Origin: Chloroflexi bacterium 54-19
GTDB taxonomy: Bacteria > Chloroflexota > Chloroflexia > Chloroheliales > Chloroheliaceae
Assembly: GCA_001898225.1 (NCBI GenBank)
Contig: MKTJ01000066.1
Location: 62,001-126,000, forward strand
Direction: 5' to 3'
Length of the DNA: 64,000 bases
Both the position numbers and the translations under genes were made by a program. Position 1 is the first letter of the stretch, and every line of letters begins with the position of its first letter. Below, piece after piece: positions 35,510 through 42,852 of this stretch. The notes under the pieces are model-generated. The model ran no database searches. It had not been told where the DNA came from and worked only from the letters and a program-made list of their open reading frames with translations.

Positions 35510-37528
35510 TTAGGCTCGTTCCCGGATTTTTATTTTGCGCTTGATATAGTGGTTGAGCGGTTCCTCGGCCAGTTTGTAGAGCACAATCGCGATTACGTTG
35601 AGCAGCAAGAACCGCACGAGTAGATCGGTGCTTATGTTGTTATAGAGCAGGTTGTTAATAGCGCCCAGGTGGATCAGGTAGAAAATGTAACTGCTGGCAC
35701 CGAGCAGTAAGAACAGGCGGGTGCCGAGCAGGCGACTCAGCCAGGTCCGCTGGACGGCCAGGCCATAAATCATGACGGCGATTACGGGCGGCAATATCAG
35801 GGTCGTCAAGAAGGTGCCGAGCGGGTGGAAGATACCATATTCGTACTCACCACCGGCCAGGGCGCTGATGGCAAAAAGAATCAAACCTATTCCGGCGATA
35901 GCCAGGTAGGTCAGGGGCACCTTGCGCCACTTGCCCGGTAAAGCGAAATTTCGCCGGACCAACCAGGCCGCGAACATCCCACAAAAGAACTCGGTGGCCC
36001 GCCCAAAGTAGGTATAGAGAAAGACGAAGCGGGCGCTACCGTAAAACGGGGTCGTAAAGAGGTTGACCCCGGCCAGGGTGACCGCAATTGTCAGGAGGAT
36101 AAGCCAGGGCAGCCAGAAAAGCTTCCGGTTTTTATTTATAAAAATGAAGATAAAAGGCGCGGAGAAATAGAAACATTCCTCGACTGTCAACGACCAGGCC
36201 TGCGGGATAGCGTTAAAATAGGTGGTCTCGCTAAAGCCCTTGAAAAGAGACAGGTTTAGCAAAAGGTCGGTTGTGCCCGGAAAACCGGCCACGTAATAAT
36301 TAAAAAAGAGAATGATGAAGTAGATCGGGTAAATCCGGGCAAAGCGGTTCCGGGCGTAGATTTTGAACCAGCTACCCACGATTTTGGTGATATTGCCGTA
36401 ACGGTAGTAAATCAGAAAGCCGCTCAGGACGAAAAAGATATTCACCCCGATATGGAACTCGGCGGTGATTTTGGCGGTCCAGAAGCCAAAGATTTCCGGT
36501 TTGAAAATTTTAAAGTGGTGGATGAAAACCATGTAGGCCGCTATAGCCCGCAGGCCGGTCAGGGCCGGGAAGAAAGCGGGTTTATCTCTGCGGTTTCGGG
36601 GGATGCCGCCTTCCTCGATAACCTGTTCCTCCTGGGTGGGGGTTTCGACCACAACCGCCTCCCGGTTTTGCGGAAGTAGTGACAGGCCGCGCTCCCACAG
36701 GCTGCGTCTTTTTTCAATTCCGAAAGGGACATTCAAGGCGGTCAGACCCAGAAGCAAGCCGAGATAAATTGCCCCGCTGAGCCAGAGCGGGTAGAGTGTT
36801 TTGTCTATCGCGCCAATGCGGAAAAGCAGGACCAGGGCCACTCCCATTTCGGCGACCCCCACCAGCAAGACTATCGGGACGGCGTACCCGGCCCACCTCC
36901 ACCGTCCCGACAGGAAGTAGAGACCCCCGGCCAGCAGGGCCAGGAACGGCAGCGACCAGAACAGCCAGAGCCGGTTGGTGATGCTGCCCCAGGCTTCGCT
37001 CAAGTCGAGACTGGCCCTTTCGAGCATGGTGCCGAGTTTGCGGCCATCGTTGGGCGGGCTGTAGGTCTGGGTTTGCAATTCGATTTTTAAGAACTGGGTG
37101 GCGGCGCTGTTTACCTTCAGGGAATAGGGCTTAAAAGCGCCGTCACCTGCGGGGGGCTGGTATTGCCCGGCTTCCTTTCCGTTGACCAGCACCCGCACCG
37201 GGGCATCCGGCCCGCCCGCCACCGCCGCGCTTCGCCCCTCAAAGACCAATGTAACCGGGCCACCTATCTGAAAGTTGAACTGGATAGCCGGGTTGGGGCC
37301 GGTCCAGAGATAGGTATTGCCGCTATTGTCCTGCTGCGGTTTTAAAAAGCCGGAGGGTAGCCCGTTTTTAACCGCCGTCGCCAACTGGTCGGGCGTAAAA
37401 TCGTACCTGGTGGTCGGTTGGAGTTGGGGTAGGATAAGAATAACGAGAAGGCCAAAGACCCAGAAGACTATTTTCCCGCTAATTAAATTTTTGGTGAGAT
37501 TGACAGCCTTTTCTGGAGTTGCAATCAA
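35510..37528 (-). CDS. OafA-like membrane acyltransferase with N-terminal extracytoplasmic domain
   Basis: The 672-residue protein has a first membrane helix (about 18-35). A beta-rich extracytoplasmic domain follows (about 40-185), with QFNFQIGGPVTLVFEG and VLVNGKEAGQY. Two more helices come next, then a linker and a C-terminal acyltransferase-3 domain (about 320-660). That domain has FPALTGLRAIAAYMVFIHHF, VNIFFVLSGFLIYYRYG, a RFARIYPIYFI helix and AWSLTVEECFYFSAP. These enzymes O-acylate cell-surface glycans or lipids across the membrane. The start is TTG at 37528, eight bases after GAAAGG. A hairpin lies just upstream of it. Confidence 0.88.
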   Translation of the reverse strand: MIATPEKAVNLTKNLISGKIVFWVFGLLVILILPQLQPTTRYDFTPDQLATAVKNGLPSGFLKPQQDNSGNTYLWTGPNPAIQFNFQIGGPVTLVFEGRSAAVAGGPDAPVRVLVNGKEAGQYQPPAGDGAFKPYSLKVNSAATQFLKIELQTQTYSPPNDGRKLGTMLERASLDLSEAWGSITNRLWLFWSLPFLALLAGGLYFLSGRWRWAGYAVPIVLLVGVAEMGVALVLLFRIGAIDKTLYPLWLSGAIYLGLLLGLTALNVPFGIEKRRSLWERGLSLLPQNREAVVVETPTQEEQVIEEGGIPRNRRDKPAFFPALTGLRAIAAYMVFIHHFKIFKPEIFGFWTAKITAEFHIGVNIFFVLSGFLIYYRYGNITKIVGSWFKIYARNRFARIYPIYFIILFFNYYVAGFPGTTDLLLNLSLFKGFSETTYFNAIPQAWSLTVEECFYFSAPFIFIFINKNRKLFWLPWLILLTIAVTLAGVNLFTTPFYGSARFVFLYTYFGRATEFFCGMFAAWLVRRNFALPGKWRKVPLTYLAIAGIGLILFAISALAGGEYEYGIFHPLGTFLTTLILPPVIAVMIYGLAVQRTWLSRLLGTRLFLLLGASSYIFYLIHLGAINNLLYNNISTDLLVRFLLLNVIAIVLYKLAEEPLNHYIKRKIKIRERA

Positions 37529-37555
37529 AAGCCCGGCCTTTCGTAAAAAGTTGAG

Positions 37556-37593
37556 AAAAATGCTAAAGAGGCGGGAAGTATTCTAGCATTTTT
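37556..37593 (-). repeat. Perfect inverted repeat in the leader of the acyltransferase gene
   Basis: AAAAATGCTA (37556-37565) and TAGCATTTTT (37584-37593) flank an 18-base loop, 28 bases before the TTG start. It could be a second terminator for the upstream gene or a leader structure. Confidence 0.6.
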
Positions 37594-37616
37594 TGATGCG
37601 GATACAAAATTTAAAA

Positions 37617-37655
37617 CATCCCCAGTGGGCGGTTTTTAGGACCCGACCGGGGATG
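37617..37655 (-). terminator. Terminator of the 179-residue membrane protein gene
   Basis: CATCCCC (37617-37623) and GGGGATG (37649-37655) form the stem. On the minus strand TTTTAAATTTTG follows. Confidence 0.65.
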
Positions 37656-37693
37656 CTTATTTCTAAATGATTTGGAGCTGACCTGCTTTTGGG

Positions 37694-38233
37694 TTAAACC
37701 CGCTTTTTGTTCTGGCGATACCAATCGGGCCACTGGTCCGACCGAGCCACCCCCCGCCTTACCAGTTCCTGGAACCTGGCAAAGGCCCTGGCGATTTGCC
37801 GTTCGACAAAGAGCCGGATTTTGCGGATCACCCAGAAAACCCCGAAGGCTATGACGGCCAGAATCAGGATAAAAATGCTTAAAACAGTGTCATGCTGGAT
37901 AAGTCCGATAATTCCCAGGACCGCAAAAAGGACTGCTACAGCCAGCGAACCCCACTCGGCGAAAAAGAACCAGCGGGTAATGCCGAAGACCCGCGCCCCG
38001 ATAGCGGTTTTGGCGGCCAGGTCCGCCGCCTTGCCGAGGGCGTAATCGCGGGCCTGGTCCTTGGCAAAGCCGGTGCCCCATTCCCGGATGTTGTCCTTAA
38101 AGCCGCCGCTTTCGGGCTGGGCCGGTTCGATTATTTCCTGGTCAAGATAGGCGCGGTTTGTATTTAAGTTCGTATTCGGATATGGCTCGTACCGTTCCTG
38201 GTTATTCGGTTCGGGCCATTTTTCTGCGGTCAT
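37694..38233 (-). CDS. Small membrane protein, unknown function
   Basis: The 179-residue protein has a polar, Asn/Pro-rich N-terminus (about 1-45). A helical region follows (GFAKDQARDYALGKAADLAA). Two close membrane helices (about 90-135: SLAVAVLFAVLGIIGLI and SIFILILAVIAFGVFWVI) come next. The C-terminal amphipathic stretch is rich in Arg. It begins with ATG seven bases after AGGAGG. I do not recognise the family. The position of the two helices in a hairpin suggests both ends are cytoplasmic. Confidence 0.75.
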   Translation of the reverse strand: MTAEKWPEPNNQERYEPYPNTNLNTNRAYLDQEIIEPAQPESGGFKDNIREWGTGFAKDQARDYALGKAADLAAKTAIGARVFGITRWFFFAEWGSLAVAVLFAVLGIIGLIQHDTVLSIFILILAVIAFGVFWVIRKIRLFVERQIARAFARFQELVRRGVARSDQWPDWYRQNKKRV

Positions 38234-38365
38234 TGGTTTACCTCCTGCCCTAAAAATTGCCGATAGTTTGTAAATATTATAAATTCTTTTATCAGTTAAG
38301 TCTAAAGCATAAAAAGGGCCAGTTAAAACGAGTTATAACAGGGAACAGGAAGGGGAGCCATTAAA

Positions 38366-39379
38366 GTGCTAATCCTGAGTAAAGCCGACATTCTAAAAGT
38401 GGTGGACTGGCGGGCGGCGGTCGAAGAAGTCGGCCAGGCTTTCGCAGCCCTGGCTGCCGGGCGCGCCAACGTGCCTCTGCGGACCCATTTTCCGCTCGAA
38501 AGCCAGGAGGGGTTGCTTTTGCTGATGCCCGGCTATATCGAGGGTCCGGCCAGTTCCACCGGGCCGGAAGGCCAGTTAGCCGTTAAGCTCGTGAGCATCT
38601 TTAACCATAACCCGGCGCGGGGTCTGCCCCTGATTTACGGCCTGGTAACCCTTTTTGAGGCCGACACCGGGCGGCCCCTGGCTTTGCTCGAAGGGGCCAC
38701 CCTGACAGCGATTCGGACCGGGGCGGCGGGCGGGGCGGCGGCAAAATACCTGGCGAACCCGCAACCCTCCCGGCTGGCCCTCTTTGGGACCGGCGTCCAG
38801 GCCGAGACTCAGCTAAAGGCGACCCTGGCGGTTTTTTCGGATTCGCTCCGGGAAGCGCGGGTGGTCGGGCGCGACTCCCTCAAGACTGCCAGGTTTGCCG
38901 AACGGATCACCGCCGAAACCGGCCTGCCGGTGCGGGTGGCTGGTGGCGCGGCGGAGGCGTTGGAGGGGGCTGAAATCGTGGTCACGGCAACCACTTCTTA
39001 CACGCCGCTTTTCGAGGACGCAATGCTGGCTCCCGGCGCGCACATCAACGGTATCGGTTCCTACCAGCCAAGTATGCGAGAAGTACCGGGGGAAACGGTA
39101 AGCAGGGCGCGGTTGGTAGTGGATGCGCGGGAGGCCGCTTTGCACGAAGCCGGTGACGTGGTTATACCCTTGCAAGAAGGTTTAATCGGCCCGGAGCATA
39201 TCTATGCCGAACTCGGCGAAATCGTGCTGGGGACGCGACCGGGCCGGGCCGGGTTTGAGCCGGGCGAAATTTCATTTTTTAAGTCGGTCGGCAACGCCGC
39301 CCAGGACGTGGCAATCGCCGCCCACATTTACCAGAAGGCCCGCGCGGCGGGCATCGGCACAGAGGTAGAGATGTTCTAA
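38366..39379 (+). CDS. Ornithine cyclodeaminase / mu-crystallin family protein
   Basis: The 337-residue protein belongs to the family that includes ornithine cyclodeaminase, ketimine reductase and alanine dehydrogenases of the mu-crystallin type. The substrate-binding N-terminal part has VPLRTHFPL and GLPLIYGLVTLFEADTGRPLALLEG. The Rossmann domain has GTGVQAETQ and a VVTATTSYTPLF segment. The C-terminal AYQxxxxEV order is replaced by GSYQPSMREVPGE. It needs NAD(P). The GTG start has GGAAGGGGAG upstream. An inverted repeat and a small membrane protein gene follow. The exact amino-acid substrate cannot be read from the sequence. Confidence 0.85.
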   Translation: MLILSKADILKVVDWRAAVEEVGQAFAALAAGRANVPLRTHFPLESQEGLLLLMPGYIEGPASSTGPEGQLAVKLVSIFNHNPARGLPLIYGLVTLFEADTGRPLALLEGATLTAIRTGAAGGAAAKYLANPQPSRLALFGTGVQAETQLKATLAVFSDSLREARVVGRDSLKTARFAERITAETGLPVRVAGGAAEALEGAEIVVTATTSYTPLFEDAMLAPGAHINGIGSYQPSMREVPGETVSRARLVVDAREAALHEAGDVVIPLQEGLIGPEHIYAELGEIVLGTRPGRAGFEPGEISFFKSVGNAAQDVAIAAHIYQKARAAGIGTEVEMF

Positions 39380-39384
39380 ACTCG

Positions 39385-39509
39385 TTTACTCCTGATTTTA
39401 TCGGAATTTGTTAGAGCCGGGGAAAATTCACACCCTGGAATGAAAAGTGCAAGGTTAGTCTGGTGCTAATGTTTCTAAAAGTGTGAATTTGTAAAGAATC
39501 AGGAGTAAA
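39385..39509 (+). promoter_or_regulatory. Nested inverted repeat that covers the ribosome-binding site of a 48-residue gene
   Basis: The outer arms TTTACTCCTGATT (39385-39397) and AATCAGGAGTAAA (39497-39509) are perfect complements. Inside them AAATTCACAC (39424-39433) pairs with GTGTGAATTT (39481-39490). The right outer arm contains AGGAG (39501-39505), the likely ribosome-binding site of the gene at 39516. The folded RNA would block it. This is the layout of a translational switch or thermometer. A small non-coding element with terminal inverted repeats is an alternative. Confidence 0.6.
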
Positions 39510-39515
39510 AGCTTT

Positions 39516-39662
39516 ATGGGAACCTTACTTATAATGGCGATTGTGGTAATAGGCCTGATAGTGTTAGCGGCCTATTTTGTAATGAAGTACGTGGCTAACA
39601 AGAGCGGCGGTAACGACGATGTCTGGCAGCCGCGTGACAAAGGGCCTCACCCCGAAGGGTAA
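39516..39662 (+). CDS. 48-residue single-pass membrane protein
   Basis: The small ORF starts MGTLLIMAIVVIGLIVLAAY, a membrane helix (about 2-24). A polar tail follows with KSGGNDDVWQPRDKGPHPEG. Its ribosome-binding site AGGAG (39501-39505) is ten bases upstream and lies inside the right arm of an inverted repeat. The family is unknown. The gene follows the cyclodeaminase-family gene by 136 bases and is convergent with the 190-residue gene. Confidence 0.65.
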   Translation: MGTLLIMAIVVIGLIVLAAYFVMKYVANKSGGNDDVWQPRDKGPHPEG

Positions 39663-39700
39663 TTATTGCGGGGCTTGCTTTTAGAGGCGAACAGAGAAAC

Positions 39701-40273
39701 TTAATATAAGTCGGCCAGGCTGGTGTATTCCCTGGTGGGAGAACCCTGGAAAGGGCCGGCAGGGATTTTTCCGGCGAAAACCACGATGTTAAAGACCCAC
39801 TTTTCGTATTTCCAGCCGGAATTCCAGCTAAAGCGCCCGTTATAGCGGACCTGGCCCCATTCGTCCGGCCCCAGGGTGAAAATTTCTTGCGGGACGGTGC
39901 GGGCGGGCGCACCCAACCGGGTGTAGTCCAACAAAACGTTCCCCTGGGGCCGCAGGCCATAGCTTTTTTCAAAGCCCACCTTTATAGCCTCTCCTTCGGG
40001 GTAGAAGCCGAGCAGGTGGTTTTTAACCGGCCCGCTGAATTCCGTAATTTCCAGTTTATCGGTCAGGGGTTTTTGGAACTGGTTGCTTTCATCCCACGCG
40101 ATTTCGTGCCGGATATAGAGAGGTGAGGCCGGGCCAGGGGAAGTCTTTTCAAAGGGGAGCGGAGAAATTTCCGGGACGCGGTTGCGTGGGGCTGCCAGGG
40201 GGCCGCCCCGCGCTTCTTTGGTCCAGGCCACTTTAATAGCCTGGACTACCAGGGTTAAATTCGCACCGCTCAT
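39701..40273 (-). CDS. Unknown protein, last gene of the uronate cluster
   Basis: I do not recognise this 190-residue soluble protein. It looks beta-rich, with a Pro/Arg-rich section (about 20-50). Aromatic strands follow (YIRHEIAWDESNQFQ, HLLGFYPEGEAIKVGF, WGQVRYNGRFSW and WKYEKWVFNIVVF). The start ATG follows GGGGA, 27 bases after the SDR gene, so it is probably read from the uxaC-SDR transcript. There is no signal peptide. A role in sugar metabolism is only inferred from position. Confidence 0.7.
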   Translation of the reverse strand: MSGANLTLVVQAIKVAWTKEARGGPLAAPRNRVPEISPLPFEKTSPGPASPLYIRHEIAWDESNQFQKPLTDKLEITEFSGPVKNHLLGFYPEGEAIKVGFEKSYGLRPQGNVLLDYTRLGAPARTVPQEIFTLGPDEWGQVRYNGRFSWNSGWKYEKWVFNIVVFAGKIPAGPFQGSPTREYTSLADLY

Positions 40274-40300
40274 TAAAAATCCCCGTAAACAGGGCCGGGT

Positions 40301-41101
40301 CTAGTCGAATTTTAGAGGGAAAGCGCCCCGTATCGACATGCCGCCATCCACGAAGACCGGCGCGCCGCTCATGTAGCTGGCCGCGTCGGAGCAGAGGAAG
40401 GCCACCACCGAACCGACCTCTTTGGTCTCGCCCAGGCGATTCATGGGGGTCCGGGCCACGAAGCTATCGGTCCGGGGTTTGTTTTTGGTCAGGATGTCCC
40501 GGTTCAGGTCGGTAATGATTACGCCCGGCGAGACCGGCACCACCCGGATACCGTACTGGCCCCATTCGTTCGCCAGGTTCACCGAGACACCGAACGCGGC
40601 GTGTTTGGTGATGCTGTAGGAGGGGGTGCCGCCCCAGCCGAAGTGGGCCGACATCGAATCGATGATAACAATGGCCCCGCCGCCCTGCTCTTTCATGTAG
40701 GGGAAAGCGGCCTGGCTGGCCCAGAGCGCCCCTTTGGCATTCAAGGCGAAAGCCTCGTCGAGCAGGGCTTCATCCAGTTTGTCGATAGGGCCGGAACGGA
40801 GCATCCCGGCGAAGTAGCAGAGGAAGTCGAGCCGCCCTAACGCTTCTGCGGCCTTTTTCACGCAATCCACCAGCGATTGGCGGTCTTTGGCATCCACTGT
40901 CAGGGCCGGGAAAGTTTCGGTCTGCCCCAGCGCCTGCAAAGCCGCTTCGACCTTTTGCGGGTTGGATGAGGCCGGTATGACCCGCCCACCCCAGGCGACG
41001 ATTTGCTGGGCCGCCGCGAGACCCATCCCGGAAGTTCCGCCGATTATGAGGCCGCTTTTGCCCTGTAAAATCCCCGCCGGGTTATTATTTGCTTGAGTCA
41101 C
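40301..41101 (-). CDS. Short-chain dehydrogenase/reductase, probable uronate-pathway partner of UxaC
   Basis: The 266-residue protein is a classical SDR. The nucleotide-binding motif is GGTSGMG (17-23). The catalytic Tyr-Lys is in PSYSITKHAAFG (Tyr about 161, Lys 165), with a Ser in IIDSMSAH before it. It has VDGGMSIRGAF at the C-terminus. The GTG at 41101 has AGGAG eight bases upstream and lies 18 bases after uxaC. In uronate breakdown the step after UxaC is reduction of fructuronate to mannonate. This SDR is a natural candidate for that step, but that is inference; it could also act on another sugar. Confidence 0.85.
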   Translation of the reverse strand: MTQANNNPAGILQGKSGLIIGGTSGMGLAAAQQIVAWGGRVIPASSNPQKVEAALQALGQTETFPALTVDAKDRQSLVDCVKKAAEALGRLDFLCYFAGMLRSGPIDKLDEALLDEAFALNAKGALWASQAAFPYMKEQGGGAIVIIDSMSAHFGWGGTPSYSITKHAAFGVSVNLANEWGQYGIRVVPVSPGVIITDLNRDILTKNKPRTDSFVARTPMNRLGETKEVGSVVAFLCSDAASYMSGAPVFVDGGMSIRGAFPLKFD

Positions 41102-41119
41102 GCTTTCTCTCCTTTTATT

Positions 41120-42556
41120 TTATTCGAGGTGATAGGCTTTCTTCGCCAGGCGATAGCTGGTGTCCTGGGCCATTTCGAGGGCGTCGTCCTGGTCAATCAT
41201 CCCTTTAACGACTAGCCCGGCCAGCCAGTTGCTCGTAACCCGCCGCCAGACATCATGCCGGGCCGGGATAGAGGCGAAGGCTCGCGTATCGTCGTTGAAC
41301 CCAGAGGTGTTGTAAAGCCCGGCGGTTTCCATCACCTGGTCGAGGTAGCGGGTCATGCCGTTAACGCTATCGAAGAACCACCAGGGCGGTCCCAGCCGTA
41401 CCGCAGGGTAATGACCGGCCAGGGGAGCCAGTTCGCGGCTGTAGGTGCTTTCGTCCAGGCCGAATAAAATCAAGCTCAGGCGCGGGTCGTTGCCAAATTC
41501 GCTCAACAGGTTAGCCAGCCCGCGCGTCCAGTCGATTGTAACCGGGATGTCCGCGCCTTTATCGGGCCCGTAGACCTTAAAAAGCTCGGTGTTATGGTTG
41601 CGGTAACTCCCGGCGTGGAGTTGCATCACCAGGCCATCCTCGGCGCTCATACGGGCCATCTCGATAATCATGTGGGCCGTGAAACGGGCGGCGTCATCCT
41701 CGTGGAGTTTGCCGCGCAAGGCCCGCCCGAAAATTTTCTCGGCTTTGTCGTCCGAAAGCCGTTCGGTATAGGGGGTGAAGGCGGCCTGGTCGGTCGAGGT
41801 CGCTCCCATCATCTTGAAGTAAGTCCGCCGCTCCTGTAACGCCTGGATAAAGGTGGTGTAGTTATCAATATCGTACCCTGTGACGTCGGCCAGTTTTTCG
41901 ATATTTCCGAGCCAGTTTTCCGCCTCCAGGTTGATAACGGCATCGGGGCGGAAGGTCGGGCGCACGTTTGTCCAGCCCTCGGCCCTCAGCGATTTATGCT
42001 CGGATAGGGTATCGCTGGCGGCGTCAGTGGTGCAAAGCACCTCGATATTGAAGCGTTTGAAAAGGGCACGGGGCGAGAATTCCGGTCGGGCGAGTTCGCT
42101 TTCCAGGTGGTCGTAAATAGCCTGGGCCGTCCGGCCATCCAGTTTTTCATCAATGCCAAAAACCGTAGTTAACTCGTCGGCCAGCCAGAGGCCGGTCGGG
42201 GTGCCCCGGAAAAGGTAAAAATTCTCGGCAAAGACCTGCCAGATTTTACGATGGTCCGCGCCTTCGATTGGGCCTTCGCGGGTCGGTACGCCCAACTCGG
42301 CCAGGTTGATACCCTGGCTGTAGAGCATACGAAAGACATAGTGGTCGGGAATGATAAAGAGGTCGGCGGGGGAGCCAAAGCGGGCGTTGGGGTCGCTCAA
42401 AAGGGCGGGGGCCACGTGCCCGTGTGGGCTAACAATCGGTAAATCTTTGACCGTGCCATAAATCTGGCGCGCTATTTTGCGCTGGGTCGGATTGGCGTCA
42501 AAGCAGCGGTCGGGCGAAAGGGTCCATTTGGCGGTGGAAAGCTTCTTTGCTGGCAT
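41120..42556 (-). CDS. uxaC: Uronate isomerase
   Basis: UxaC interconverts glucuronate with fructuronate, and galacturonate with tagaturonate, as the first step of hexuronate breakdown. The 478-residue product shows the family start: VSPHGHVAP with the paired metal-binding His residues, then DLFIIPDHYVFRMLYSQGI. It has VLCTTDAASDTL and the MQLHAGSYRNHN and GPPWWFFDSVNGM blocks. The ATG follows AAGGAG by five bases. It heads a minus-strand unit with an SDR and an unknown gene. Regulators or transporters for uronates are not present. A region with dispersed repeats lies upstream. Confidence 0.93.
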   Translation of the reverse strand: MPAKKLSTAKWTLSPDRCFDANPTQRKIARQIYGTVKDLPIVSPHGHVAPALLSDPNARFGSPADLFIIPDHYVFRMLYSQGINLAELGVPTREGPIEGADHRKIWQVFAENFYLFRGTPTGLWLADELTTVFGIDEKLDGRTAQAIYDHLESELARPEFSPRALFKRFNIEVLCTTDAASDTLSEHKSLRAEGWTNVRPTFRPDAVINLEAENWLGNIEKLADVTGYDIDNYTTFIQALQERRTYFKMMGATSTDQAAFTPYTERLSDDKAEKIFGRALRGKLHEDDAARFTAHMIIEMARMSAEDGLVMQLHAGSYRNHNTELFKVYGPDKGADIPVTIDWTRGLANLLSEFGNDPRLSLILFGLDESTYSRELAPLAGHYPAVRLGPPWWFFDSVNGMTRYLDQVMETAGLYNTSGFNDDTRAFASIPARHDVWRRVTSNWLAGLVVKGMIDQDDALEMAQDTSYRLAKKAYHLE

Positions 42557-42579
42557 CGTGACTCCTTAACTATCGTGTG

Positions 42580-42609
42580 CTCGTAAAGGGCCCGAAACAA
42601 CGGTTTACC
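42580..42609 (-). repeat. Dispersed intergenic repeat, copy D1 (inverted)
   Basis: Read on the minus strand it gives GGTAAACCGTTGTTTCGGG and CCCTTTACGAG, matching copy A at 3451. It lies just upstream of uxaC. Confidence 0.5.
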
Positions 42610-42812
42610 TTCAAGGACACATGAAGAATTTTTCTACGAGCGGGTTCCTTTTAACTTTTAAAATTTCTTAGAACAGTCTGGCGTGCATACAATATACACC
42701 AGTGGCCCCAAAAGTCCAGCATGTTCGCCTGATATTCAGGGCGAATGCAAAGCCCAAAGATTGTGTTATGCCCTGGCGAGTGTGCTTGCACTACCCGCGC
42801 TTTTAGGAAATC

Positions 42813-42843
42813 CGTTCAACGTTTAACGTTGTTTCGTTCAACG
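42813..42843 (+). repeat. Dispersed intergenic repeat, copy D2
   Basis: This copy contains CGTTCAACGTTTAACG followed by TTGTTTCG and a second CGTTCAACG. It shares the AACGTTGTTTCG module with the other copies. Confidence 0.5.
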
Positions 42844-42852
42844 ATTTTCTAT

